64,000 bases of DNA from Amoeboaphelidium protococcarum (Eukaryota > Aphelidiomycota > Aphelidea): positions 1,101,409-1,165,408 of the forward strand of contig JALECJ010000056.1 in the NCBI GenBank assembly GCA_023515745.1. Direction: 5' to 3'. Both the position numbers and the translations under genes were made by a program. The notes under the pieces are model-generated. The model was not told the DNA's origin. It searched no databases and saw nothing but the letters and a program-made list of their open reading frames with translations. Of the stretch, positions 36,548 through 46,874 are shown piece by piece (the first letter of the stretch is position 1; every line of letters starts with the position of its first letter).

Positions 36548-36933
36548 TCAACCACGAGTAAACTTTCCCCAAATGTGAAGCAGAAAAACAGCTCCAATGA
36601 ACATTAGACTGAAGACTAGCACAGTCACCGGGTCACTACACACAATCATACCAATAACTCAATAATCACTCAATAAAGATAAAATTACACTTTAATGCCA
36701 GGTGAGTCGTCCGTGTACATTCTCATCATGGTTGAGGTACTGCCTCCATTGCCAGTTCGTCTAGCTACAGCTGGGGAATTTCCTGCACTCGATGATCCAG
36801 TACTTCTCTTGCGTCTACCTTAAAAATGAATCTTAAAATATATATATATCTAGAATCAAGCTGCTCTAAATTAAATTTACACTGAAGAAGTAGATGGTCT
36901 ACCAGTAGCTTTAACAACTTTATCTTCAGGCAT
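36548..36933 (-). CDS. SEC61B: SEC61 translocon beta subunit
   Basis: 88 residues in three exons: 36881-36933, 36689-36814 and 36548-36635. Introns are 66 bp (36815-36880, GTAAAT...AAGGTAG) and 53 bp (36636-36688, GTAATT...TGTGTAG). It is the tail-anchored third subunit of the ER protein-conducting channel. The disordered N-terminus ([17 protein letters not shown], then [14 protein letters not shown]) leads into the invariant [14 protein letters not shown], then [20 protein letters not shown] and the closing HIWGKFTRG before TGA. Length is typical. GAACGCGCGCG at 37009-37019, about 80 bp upstream, matches the shared promoter-like motif. Confidence 0.96.
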
Positions 36934-37163
36934 AATTAGTAGCTGTATGTATGTCTTAATTGATGTGTTCAAAAACTTTACATCTAAAGCAAAAATACAA
37001 AAGGAAAGGAACGCGCGCGATCAAAGTTTGGATTTGAGAAGAACTTGTGATCTGTCGTATCCTGATCCCTAATGATTATTAACGATACCGAATACAGTAT
37101 ATCGTGAAGAAGAAGATTTCATAAATCATTAAGTACGATTGAAAACCGATTACTTGAGGCATC
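36934..37163. promoter_or_regulatory. Upstream region of SEC61B
   Basis: 230 bp, containing GAACGCGCGCG (37009-37019), the AACGCG motif shared with other upstream regions. Confidence 0.4.
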
Positions 37164-37752
37164 ATGTCTCATCACGAAAACAATTTCGACGTTGATCGCG
37201 ATAATCTAATTGAAGTTTTTAAGTATGTGGGGCAAGTTACACGTAAATGCAAAATAATAATAAAAGTAATGATCATTTATGCCAAATTCATTCAATTATC
37301 ATTCTTGAGGTAAATTGCGATTAGATTAGAAAATTCCATGGCGCAGTGAGCGCGCGTAGAGCAAGGCTAGTAGAGGAAGCAAATTCTAACTCGCAGCACT
37401 CATGGCTGGCACCCACTCACTTGAAGAATACTTGTCAAATCCTTCCTTCAAGAAGAGTATTTCGATGATAACTATAAATATTATCTACGATTGCGAGTAT
37501 AAGGTTTTAAAAAATTATCAAATTTTATCATTGCAATACTCAAAACTCGCTGCCAGCTTATCAGGCGCTAACCATCGCGCAATTCATTCAGTTGCGTTTC
37601 TAACAAATCATTCCTTCTACGAAGCTCTGTATTCTCCATACGCAACTCTGCGATCTCTTGACGTAAACGTTGCAATTCAGACATTATTTCACCCATTTGT
37701 TGATTGTTTACTGCACCTTCGACCTGATGATTATTATTAGGGCCAGTGTTGA
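37164..37752 (+). CDS. Possible two-exon gene, frame after the splice uncertain
   Basis: ATG 37164 gives MSHHENNFDVDRDNLIEVFK. Beyond about 37222 several donors (GTATGT, GTTACA, GTAAAT) pair with an acceptor at 37309. Depending on the choice, exon 2 reads either KLRLDQKIPWRSERAQSK (open to TGA 37750) or VNCDQIRKFHGAVSARRARL (to TGA near 37466). The longer version overlaps a better-supported gene on the other strand, so the shorter is easier to accept. No family recognised. Confidence 0.3.
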
Positions 37753-37783
37753 CGCTAACAGTTTCGCGCAGGTTGTCTGACAT
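37448..37783 (-). CDS. Small coiled-coil protein
   Basis: 111 residues, ATG 37783 to TGA 37448. After MSDNLRETVSVNTG and an Asn/Gln-rich linker comes a strong leucine heptad run (LQRLRQEIAELRMENTELRR, then RNDLLETQLNELRDG), followed by a basic tail with one TAG and two TAA/TAG Gln codons. No membrane span. The heptads make coding on this strand likely. The last ~35 residues are weaker and may be replaced by splicing. Function unknown. Confidence 0.5.
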
Positions 37784-40700
37784 TTTAGAGACATAACTGC
37801 TGAGACGCAGTCATCGTAAGAGAATACGAGTTAAGTGACATGTGTGATTGATCTGGTTCCAATCATTGAGAATCAAGGGGTCAACGTGCGTGAATATTGA
37901 GCCATATTGAGCCGATATCAAGACATAAATGAAGACTGATTATTGATTCTCTAAGGAAGAAATAGATTAGATCTCAATCACTTTCAGCTTTAGATTGACA
38001 TGACATTTTAGATTATAGCGTTACGTGCCGTGATATGTATCCATGTGGGTTAAGCGATCACTCGTACACTTTAAAAAAGCTCCGGCGATCTTTCATCGGG
38101 GTACCCACATATCCCCGTAGTAGCGACTGCAATCTTCGAATTGTTCCAACGACGTAATAAAGCCCATAATCCAACCTGATATTACAACAGGACACCACCA
38201 CCTTAACCTTGACCAGTTTAGCCTGACACCATGCCTAAACTCATTGCATAAGCCTTTCAACATCTGCAGTACCAATGAGCGCCTCCATAGCAGTACTAAG
38301 CACAGCAGCCGTCCACCATTTACCCAATTTAATCAGACGCAAAGGAAATCACAGTATGATGCAACAATAATGACTCTCAAACGTAATACTTCTTGATATA
38401 GAGACTAAAAATTTAATTACAGCGCGATAGTATTTCAGCAAGATATGCACCCAGACATCACACATTGCAAGCAAATAATCTACTCCGCCAAGTCAACCGC
38501 AACCAAAAGCTTCTTCTTTTAAAACAAGTCCATGAACAATGCAAGCTCCATTAGAGTGACAATATATGAATGACCAGCGCCAAGACTGCAACAGTTTCAT
38601 TAAAGGCGAACCCAAAACGGACAGTAGATGCAACTTTCTATTATTGAACAATATTACAATTTCTGCAATTTCTTATCAAGAAGAGAAGTAAGGCGTCAAC
38701 TTGCATCATTTTAACAGGAATGATTCAATCACTAACACTATCGTATCAGACCACGTCATGATGCGTCATTGATATCCGAGTTTCTGATTAACTCGGCACA
38801 CACGGACTGCAATCGCAAATATCATCATGAAACGCTCTAGTCTAGAATCTTGACTTTGCAGGTATGGATAGCGCACGTTTTTGACTTGGATACATAATAA
38901 GACAAATAGTGCTACAGATGTAGAATCAGTATTATACCAGTGACATTAAAGTGACGCGACAAGTCATCAATCAATGAGACTTTAACCTTCATATTTAGCA
39001 GAGTAATAATCAAACAAGGTGAGTTACTAGTTAAAGGAAAGACACGGGTTCAGAGAGAATATCTCGATTTAAGACCAGTTTCAATGGATACCATTTATAC
39101 TGCAACGCTACAAATCATTTCAAAATAGTTGTGAAACAAGCGAACCATCATCTTGTGATCTACTACAGAAAATTTTCAAAAAAACTTTGAAGTGCACGAA
39201 CGAGAGATTGGCCCTTTTTTGATAGTATCTAATGAAGAAATTGCGTAGAAGTGGAGGATAAGTGATGCAACCAAGTGTCGCTGTGATGGAGTGGCTTTTC
39301 TGATTGGCCATAAAACCGGAATAAGTAACCGAACTCGTCCAATCAATCTCAATGAATATTATGGTGTAAGCAACCCAAGCTAGATTTGTATTTACATCGA
39401 AATGAAATTCGTATCTAGAATCTATGTGATTATTTGATAAGGATATTGACTTTGTGCTTTTTCAATCAGACGGCGTTAGTCGACTTGCTTTAGATTATCA
39501 TAATTTTATCGCCTACTTTACGATGTTCTTTGGATTCATCCAAAGTATTACCACCGTTTTTGTCTGTCTGTCTGTCAGTAAACTCACGCGGTTACACGAA
39601 TTTTAAGTTCATTAACCAATTAGGTTTCGCATAACATGTCACGCTTATTTAACGTTACACCGATTTTTTTAGTCTGATTGTCAAAATTTTCTTTTCTTCG
39701 TCAAGCTCTAAGTTTACTAGTATAGTTTATATAGTTATGAGCACTGCTTTTCTACTTTAAATTGTAGCTGAGATTGCGTGATATCAATTCGTTTATAGAG
39801 TTGAGTGCACCTTGCGCTAGGCTTGGTAACTGACGGTATAACACTTCTCGAATTCTACGAAAATGGGGCTAATTTCAATCAAGTATATTCTGCAGTTGCC
39901 TTGTCATATTATTAATAATAATCTTGAGACTACAAATTTAGTGCGCCACGAGCAATTACGTGATAAGCATGTGCTAGGAAGCTAGCTCAATTGTCATGAT
40001 CAATGATCTGAAACAAACAGAGCACAAGCCTTTGCCGATTCTCATTTGATCCGCCAGCCCGTGACAAATTTCCAAAATGTAATGACACATTGCATTATAG
40101 CCGCCTGTAATAGGAAAGATAAGTGCATTCACAGCACGTTTGTGCTGGTGCTATAACCGCTCAAAATAGCCCAATCGCTCTAAGCACTTTGTCATTAATA
40201 AACACACTTGGTCTACATTTTCAGCTTGATGATGATAGCTTCTGACAATACTGACGTGATTTGCAATTAACGCTACCATTAAAAATTGGCTTTTGAAAGA
40301 AATGCAGAGTTGAATTGAAGCGCTTGTGAGGGTTGAATAAGGAGACTGCTGACAGTCAGCTTAGGAGAATTATCAAACTGAGAAAGTCCTAGAGAAGCCT
40401 CGTGGTAAAAAATTCGCTATCTTCGAGCAGTTTTAGTAGACATAGTAAGGGAGAATTGAGCAGGATATAAAAGCTATCTTTAAAAAATCAGAATAAGATT
40501 ATGTGGGGCGCGTAAAGATCTACCCAGGCTCGGTGGAGACACCATGCTTGTTAGCCTTTCGAGCAATGCATCTGAGCTGCTTTCGTTGAACGGTGATGGT
40601 CCCAAACCACTACAGATATGATCAGTAGAAAGCTAATCGTTTAATTCAGCTACTTGTATAAAGACATTGCATTTATAATAGTTGAAACGCTTATGAGTAT

Positions 40701-41851
40701 GAAGTATCTAAAAGTTTCCAGAGTAGCTTGCGCGATGTTTAAGAATTTCAACCGCCAGAAGCATTTAATTACACCCATAACGATTAGTGCGCAGACGCAT
40801 AAACTTCAAAGTGCTTAGTAAGTTGTTGACTGTAAAATTTGTAAGATTTAAACGTGCGATTACTTTTCTGTGGGATAACGAATTCGCGGTGCAAATTCTG
40901 CAGCTACATGCATTCGCGAGGTTCGAAATCAAGATTGACAATATGCCGTGCAGTGTTATGAGTATATGCATAGCTGCCGCAATGGAAATGAATAAATGGT
41001 CCAGAACATACCAAACTCAACCATAAACTCAATCTAAATCGCGTTTTATATCGTCCCGATGTAAGAACGTGTATGACGTCCTGACATACATTAGTATAAC
41101 AAAATAAAACAATCGTCATGCCTTTCCAAACTAATGCACCACTCAAACAATTAACAAACAGTACTGAAAGTCGTGATCAATCTGAAACTACTATGCCTTG
41201 AAGCGCGAAAATCTGGTACAGCTGCCAATTTATTAAAAGAATTGTCAAAACTAAGCAGAAAATCAAGACGACACGTGCCTCGTTTTTTAGATGAAATTTT
41301 ATCTGAAACTAACCTAATGCAATCAATATTCGTGTATATTTGCAAGAATGTCTGACGAAGTCGAAACGCTTTAGCTTTTACTCACTATATCGTGCGTTGT
41401 TGTCACAAAATCAACAAACTGCACATGTTGTCGCGTAAACTATACATGTTTAGTAGAATAACACACTCAAATATAAATCAGTCTAACTAATCGCAATCTA
41501 CTGTATATATACACAACTCTTGACTGGATGAATCCAAAGCCGTAGCATGGCGCGCAGCGACATGCCCCCCTAAATTAATCATCATCTGCATTTATCAAAG
41601 CGGTCACGCGTTACATACGGCAATGTTGTAGCTTATCGCGTAATGTTACATGACTGGGATCACAGGTGCTTCGTTACGCAATCTTAATGGCTGTCACAAC
41701 TTTAGTGTAACATCAAGTGGTATCATGAGATCTGATAAACTTGGGATGAATGACTACCTGGTATTTCTTCTTTATTTTAAACACATAGTCGTTTATATAT
41801 AATTATATAGTCTTAGTCACGTTTATATAAAATAGAATATTTATTTAAAAA
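37784..41851. other. Gene-poor 4 kb region with only doubtful ORFs
   Basis: No start-to-stop gene could be recognised. Fragments with protein-like composition occur: on the minus strand near 38235-38335 (LIKLGKWWTAAVLSTAMEAL), on the plus strand at 40355-40590 (FAIFEQFQQTQQGRIEQDIK), and at 40787-41158 and 41161-41355 on the plus strand. Overlapping antisense frames are equally open, as expected with a single stop codon. A (TGTC)4 run lies at 39561-39576. The region may hold decayed genes, non-coding RNA or simple spacer. Confidence 0.5.
39561..39576. repeat. Short TGTC microsatellite
   Basis: Four tandem TGTC units in the gene-poor region; no known role. Confidence 0.8.
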
Positions 41852-42898
41852 ATGTAGTATCGTAAAATTGCCTCCCTGTGCGCGTCTCTGCTTGTCAGTA
41901 TGAGCGCGATCAATGCAGTTGATTATGATGCTGATGGTTGTGAAATTGTTTATGTTCATGCACCTGCTTGTGAAGCTCCTGGTTATTAAGCTGGTGGTGG
42001 TCCATCTCCTGCTCCTGCTAATGCGCCAGCCTATGGTGGAAGTCCATCACCCGCTCCAGCAAATGCGCCTGCATATGGTAAAGGCCCATCGCCTGCTCCA
42101 GCTAATGCGCCGGCCTATGGTGGAAGTCCTTCTCCTGCTCCTGCTGGATCCAATGCTCCTGCTTACGGTGGCGGTCCATCGCCTGCTCCGGCTGGATCTA
42201 ACACTCCTGCATACGGTGGTAACGCAACTGCTCCATCACCAGGAAAAGGGGCCAATCCATCCGCTCCTGCTCCAACTACTAATAAGCCAGCTTATGGTCC
42301 CGGCGGTCTTATGTCTTATCCACCTGGTGCTTGGGGCAAGACTGCTCACGCGACGCCTACCGACTCTGACAATGCACATTGGATCGGTAATGAGTAATGC
42401 TACCTGGAGCCTCTCCCAGCTGAGACTAACAAGGTCAAGACTTCTCAGACTTGGTACACTCATCAGCCAGAGAGCGGTGAAGTGCTGTACACTGATTGCG
42501 GCTTCAAGAGTGGCAAGATCAATGGCATGACCGTGGCAGCTACTGGAAATAATTATTACAAGAAGAATTATGCTAATACTTGTTGGGAGTACACTCCACT
42601 GGGTCGCATCAATTAGGATAACTACCAACCGGGCAATTATGGTAAGCCGCAGATTTTACCTGACTTGACTCCACACTTGGAGAAGCTGGGCACACTGCTC
42701 GTTGTCATTGGCGATGAGTGCAGTGACCAGAACTAATGGTGTGGCTTCGATGACGGAGCCTCTGACGTGAATGGTGTTGAAAGTAACATGCATCTTGATC
42801 TGCAGACTGACAGCTTGCCTCAGGAATGGCTCGATTTCAGACAGAAGTTTGGCTACAATCTGTATGGTGAAGCCACCATGGTCCCTTGTCCAAAGTGA
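41852..42898 (+). CDS. Secreted proline-rich DPBB (expansin/barwin-like) protein
   Basis: 348 residues, single exon, ATG 41852 to TGA 42896. MQYRKIASLCASLLVSMSAINA is a signal peptide whose second codon is TAG (Gln). Residues ~45-130 are tandem units of the type PSPAPANAPAYGG, a flexible Pro/Ala-rich spacer. The C-terminal domain has paired Cys and the double-psi beta-barrel pattern: GEVLYTDCGFKSGKINGMTV, NTCWEYTP, LLVVIGDECSDQNQWCGF, then HLDLQTDSLPQEWLDF and ATMVPCPK. This resembles the barwin/expansin fold found in plants, fungi and protists. It is likely extracellular, possibly wall- or cyst-associated; carbohydrate binding is inference. Confidence 0.72.
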
Positions 42899-42982
42899 TG
42901 ATGGTCGCTATGTAATGCGTAACTGCTTTTTGATGAATAATGATAATAAAAATAAGCAAGTTTTGATGATGAACAATATTGT

Positions 42983-45900
42983 TTATTAATTTTCAATTTA
43001 GTCTAGTAGGCTCAGATCCACACCTTCCAACAAATCGATCACGTTCAAATCATTTATGGCTTCTGCAGGCTCTTCAATAATAACTTTCTAGCTGATCATA
43101 GAATTGGATATTGAAATCTTCCCAGACATGGGAGTGTTGGCCACACTTGAGGATATTATTCTCCGCTTCTTCTAGTTCACCTTATTGTTAATGGCTTTAT
43201 GACGAGGAATCTGAGGACTTTCAAACAAATCATGAACATCCACTATTTCTCCACTGGTGTCATCATCAACAATGTCGATAATATCATCATCATCGTCATC
43301 ATCGCCGACTACAAATGAGCCCAAGTCATAGTCACTCGCACCTTCCTTTAGCACGGGCTTCTGATGTACATACTTTTGTGACAATGAGATATCGTCGTTA
43401 AACTTCATTCTGTACTGACCATGATGATGCGAAAACACACCGGGATGTGATTGTTCTTATGCGGATACTTCACTCTGATCGTGATCTTCAACGACAAAAT
43501 TAACCAATTCAAGATCCTAAGCCAGCATTTCATCCAGCTTATCCTCATCTTCATCTTCACTGGTATTCCTTACTCTTTTACGACTACCGTAATTCACTTC
43601 TTCATCAGTATTTTCGGCATCAGTCAAATCAGCCTCGTCAAAGACAAAGTTCCTTTTTGCAGTGCTTTTCCGAGTCTCTTTGGGCTTTGTCCTTAAATGA
43701 GACTATCTTATATCTGGCGATGCATTGAAATCTTAAGCCGTTTAATGCTCAGATTACCTAACTGATACCATTGAGTTACCTTCATAACTTTGGGACTTTT
43801 TGGGGATGACAATTAGTGAATCAGTACGAGCATAAGAGATTCCAATGACGGCATTTTCAAGTGCCAGATTCAAATCAGACTAGACACCGGTTGGACATGA
43901 TACTTAATTACGGCAGTTTGACCCAATTTCATGCTGAGGCAAAGCATAATAAACTGAAGAAAAGTCTTTTACTATAGCAGGTCCTTTAAGGATAATCTCT
44001 TGACATTATTTCGCTGCGGAAACTATATCTTAAACGACTTTAGGAACCAAAGGTACCGGTTCGGCTGAGACTATCTTGACACCAACACCAGATTCGATAA
44101 CTTTTTAATCACCCTTTGCAAAATCTTCATCTTCATCATCGTCAGATATTAAATTAACAAACTGCACCTTTTATCGAGTAGTATTAGTAGCAGCAGTTTC
44201 GGTCAAATCAGGCGTGGGAACACTAGACTTCTCCTTACTACTTTACTTGGTTGCTTTACTTTTCTTTCCAGTATTAGTATTCGATTTTACATCTTTAACC
44301 TTCACTACCGATTATTCTAATGGAATGGCATCTTCGTTTACGGCAACTTTTTTTGATTTCGCTTTGCTCTGCTACTTTTTATCAGAAGGCGGCTTCTAAT
44401 TGGCAAAGTTATCGTCATATTATGCAAATGAGAGAAGCTGTTCAGAGCATACAGGCTGAGAGACCGCACTTGGTAAAACTCTGCACTCCTGTGGCCACAT
44501 TGTAAAACACTTGTCCTGAGACATGATAGCTTGCTACACCTTCTTGTAAGAATTCTAAGTTTCCTTGTATTAATACTCCTCCTTCCCTTCGCTCAATAGC
44601 ACCAGAATAGAACCATCCCGTTTCCTACCAGTTCTTCCCATCCTCTACAACATTCTGACTGGAGACGATTAAGTGTCATAACATACAATCAAATCAACCT
44701 CACCAATATCTAGGCCTTCTTCTCCAATGCAGGTAGCAACAATGACATTATACTCACCATTCTGAAACTTTTTTATAACTTCCAATTGCTGCTTCTAGGT
44801 GTAACCTTTCACAGATTTATTAGACGATTGTCCGATAAAAGACACAGCTTTGATTGTGGGCTGATGTTTATTGAGCCTAGCCACAATCTCATCCACGGCA
44901 TCTCTATACTCACAAAACACCATGGCACGAGTGGAGACTGAAGATTACTGGTCCGATGAGGACTGACTATCTGATGAGGAGTATTGACTATCCATGAAAT
45001 GCTATAACATCCGGCTCTCCAGCACGTCCAATTTCGGATGACCGACAAAAGTGGGCCGACTGGTTATCTCTTCCATGAAGTTCATCAGACCGCGGAAAAG
45101 AGGATTATTCATGAGCATCAACTTGGCTGGACCAGAGGTACTTTTCGGTCCACCACTATCTGCCAATACCTCCTTCAAATACTTGTAGAATGATAAGACT
45201 CCGTGCTTGGGCAAAAGTTCAAATGCATGATACAATGTCATAAGCGCAGTAAAGTCTCGACGAATTAGATTTTTATAACGGTCATTACCACGATTACCAT
45301 TCATATTGAATCGCTATCTAGCCATAAGTATCTAATACTTGCCCACATTCATGGCATCTTTCTGATAGATAGCACCCGCTCTAAACAAGCGACTAACAGC
45401 TGGCTATAAGATCTATTAACTAAATGTATCACGAACTTTGCAGATATCAGGACTAAGCTTCACCACCACTACATCTTTCCGCTTATTATAAATGTACTAA
45501 ACTATATCTTTGGACTCTTCAGTTCTAATCTCAATCTAATGAATTTTGCAATTGTTAACAATGACTTGAACAGAGTCCACTAACGATCCAGGAGTAGCCG
45601 ATAGTGCAAGGATTCTAAACGCTTTGTGGCTCTGATAGACCTTTTCAATAACTTGACAATAAGCATAGTTCCCGGTAGCTCTATGAGCTTCATCAATAAC
45701 GAGGCATACAATCTACCTGGGATCACAGATGCCAGAATTCAAATCATTACTAAGAGACTGAGGTGTCATGAAAAAGACTCGTCTCTCTTGATACATCTTG
45801 GCTCTAGTGGCCGGTTGCATTGCCCCTGTGAGCTCAACCGTATCAGCCTGAGGAATCCCAGTAATCTGATAACAAGCTTTGATCTACTACGCTACCAAAG

Positions 45901-46459
45901 GCTTTGTCGGTGCCAAGAAGAAGATTTTACTCTTTGGGAACCAGCGATAGTAGTTGAACATTAACACGGCGGCAATAAAAGTCTTACCAAGGCCAGTGGG
46001 TAGGCAGACCAAAGTGTTAACAAACAGGGCCTTCTTGATAATACTGAACTAGTACTGCCTAACAGGATAATTGTTTGGATATATCCAAGTCTTGACAGCA
46101 TCCTGATCAATCTCATGATGTGTTTCAACAGAGAAGTTTTGAGTGTTTACGCGCAAACTAGCAATAGTACTAGACGGTCTTGAGAAGTTGGCAATATTAT
46201 TATTAGAGTCAGGAACGTGCTTCAGTGAAAAGTTGTTATCAAACAGAGTAGTCTGCTTATTCTCTCGAATCTTGGTATTACTAGTAGAAGACTTTACAAT
46301 ACAACTAGATGAGGATGATGCTGCTGTTGTCTACTAACCTTGCCATAGTTGATGATTATCCATCAGATTAGTAGTAGATATATTAGGCCCAGTGTCAACC
46401 ACATTCTCAATATTATCTAACGCACACAACAGTAAATCATCATCAATTTCAAACTCCAT
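42983..46459 (-). CDS. FANCM: FANCM/Mph1-family DNA helicase, 3' end ambiguous
   Basis: About 1,157 residues from ATG 46459 ([20 protein letters not shown]). It remodels stalled forks and D-loops. The SF2 core is complete: [28 protein letters not shown] (motif I), [30 protein letters not shown] (DEAH), LALSATPG, the helical insert with [53 protein letters not shown] and [18 protein letters not shown]. The acidic, disordered C-terminal half includes [18 protein letters not shown]. No ERCC4 nuclease domain was seen, as in Mph1. The frame has no TGA near its natural end. It reads ...LLDQIEN then tandem TAA TAA (42983-42988) and stays open antisense through the DPBB gene to TGA 42236. I end it at the TAA pair provisionally. 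Confidence 0.9.
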
Positions 46460-46874
46460 TTCTATTATAACTTGATATATAATGAAATTCTAACAAGGCA
46501 AATTACAATTAAGTGAGACTTACCGCGTAAAGAAGATGAAAGAAGAAAGATAGAAATGGAAATTCCCGGCCTGAAACAACTTCCTTCTGGTGAAACGAAC
46601 GAACGTCTCTGACGGTAAAGCGGCGATAGAAAGTCTATTGAGATAGAGTAGCGCCTGCTGTTTTCAGAGAAAATCCAGATCAGCTCCTTTGATGAAACGC
46701 GTCGTACTTTCCTTCTGACTGGAGCGCGTGCTCTTTCTTCATGGTCTTTCTTCCTTCAACCATTCTACCTAAAGTACATCTAGATTGATTACACTGTAAA
46801 TATTATTCAAGTTTCATCAACTATTATCAATAGAACTGAAGTGTCATTCATTTTATTAGATACAGTATTGAGAT
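46460..46874. promoter_or_regulatory. Divergent upstream region of FANCM and dynein heavy chain
   Basis: 415 bp. It contains GAAACGCGTCG (46694-46704) and GGAGCGCGTGCTC (46721-46733) with TTCTTCC-type pyrimidine runs, 140-180 bp before the dynein ATG. Matches the shared upstream pattern. Confidence 0.5.

Noticed and set aside
38093-38770. Decayed PEX11-like gene on the minus strand
   Set aside because: Several fragments in different frames could be arranged to resemble PEX11, but other frames looked as good, so the match is not reliable.
40904-41146. Minus-strand open frame in the gene-poor region
   Set aside because: It looks protein-like, but overlapping plus-strand frames are equally open, there is no recognised domain, and single-stop codes produce such frames by chance.
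41913-42530. Plus-strand 205-residue Leu/Met-rich frame
   Set aside because: It is an out-of-frame reading of the Pro/Ala repeats in the DPBB gene.
42236-42628. Minus-strand frame under the DPBB gene as a separate gene
   Set aside because: It is antisense to a signal-peptide-bearing, Cys-rich coding region; it matters only for the FANCM 3' end question.
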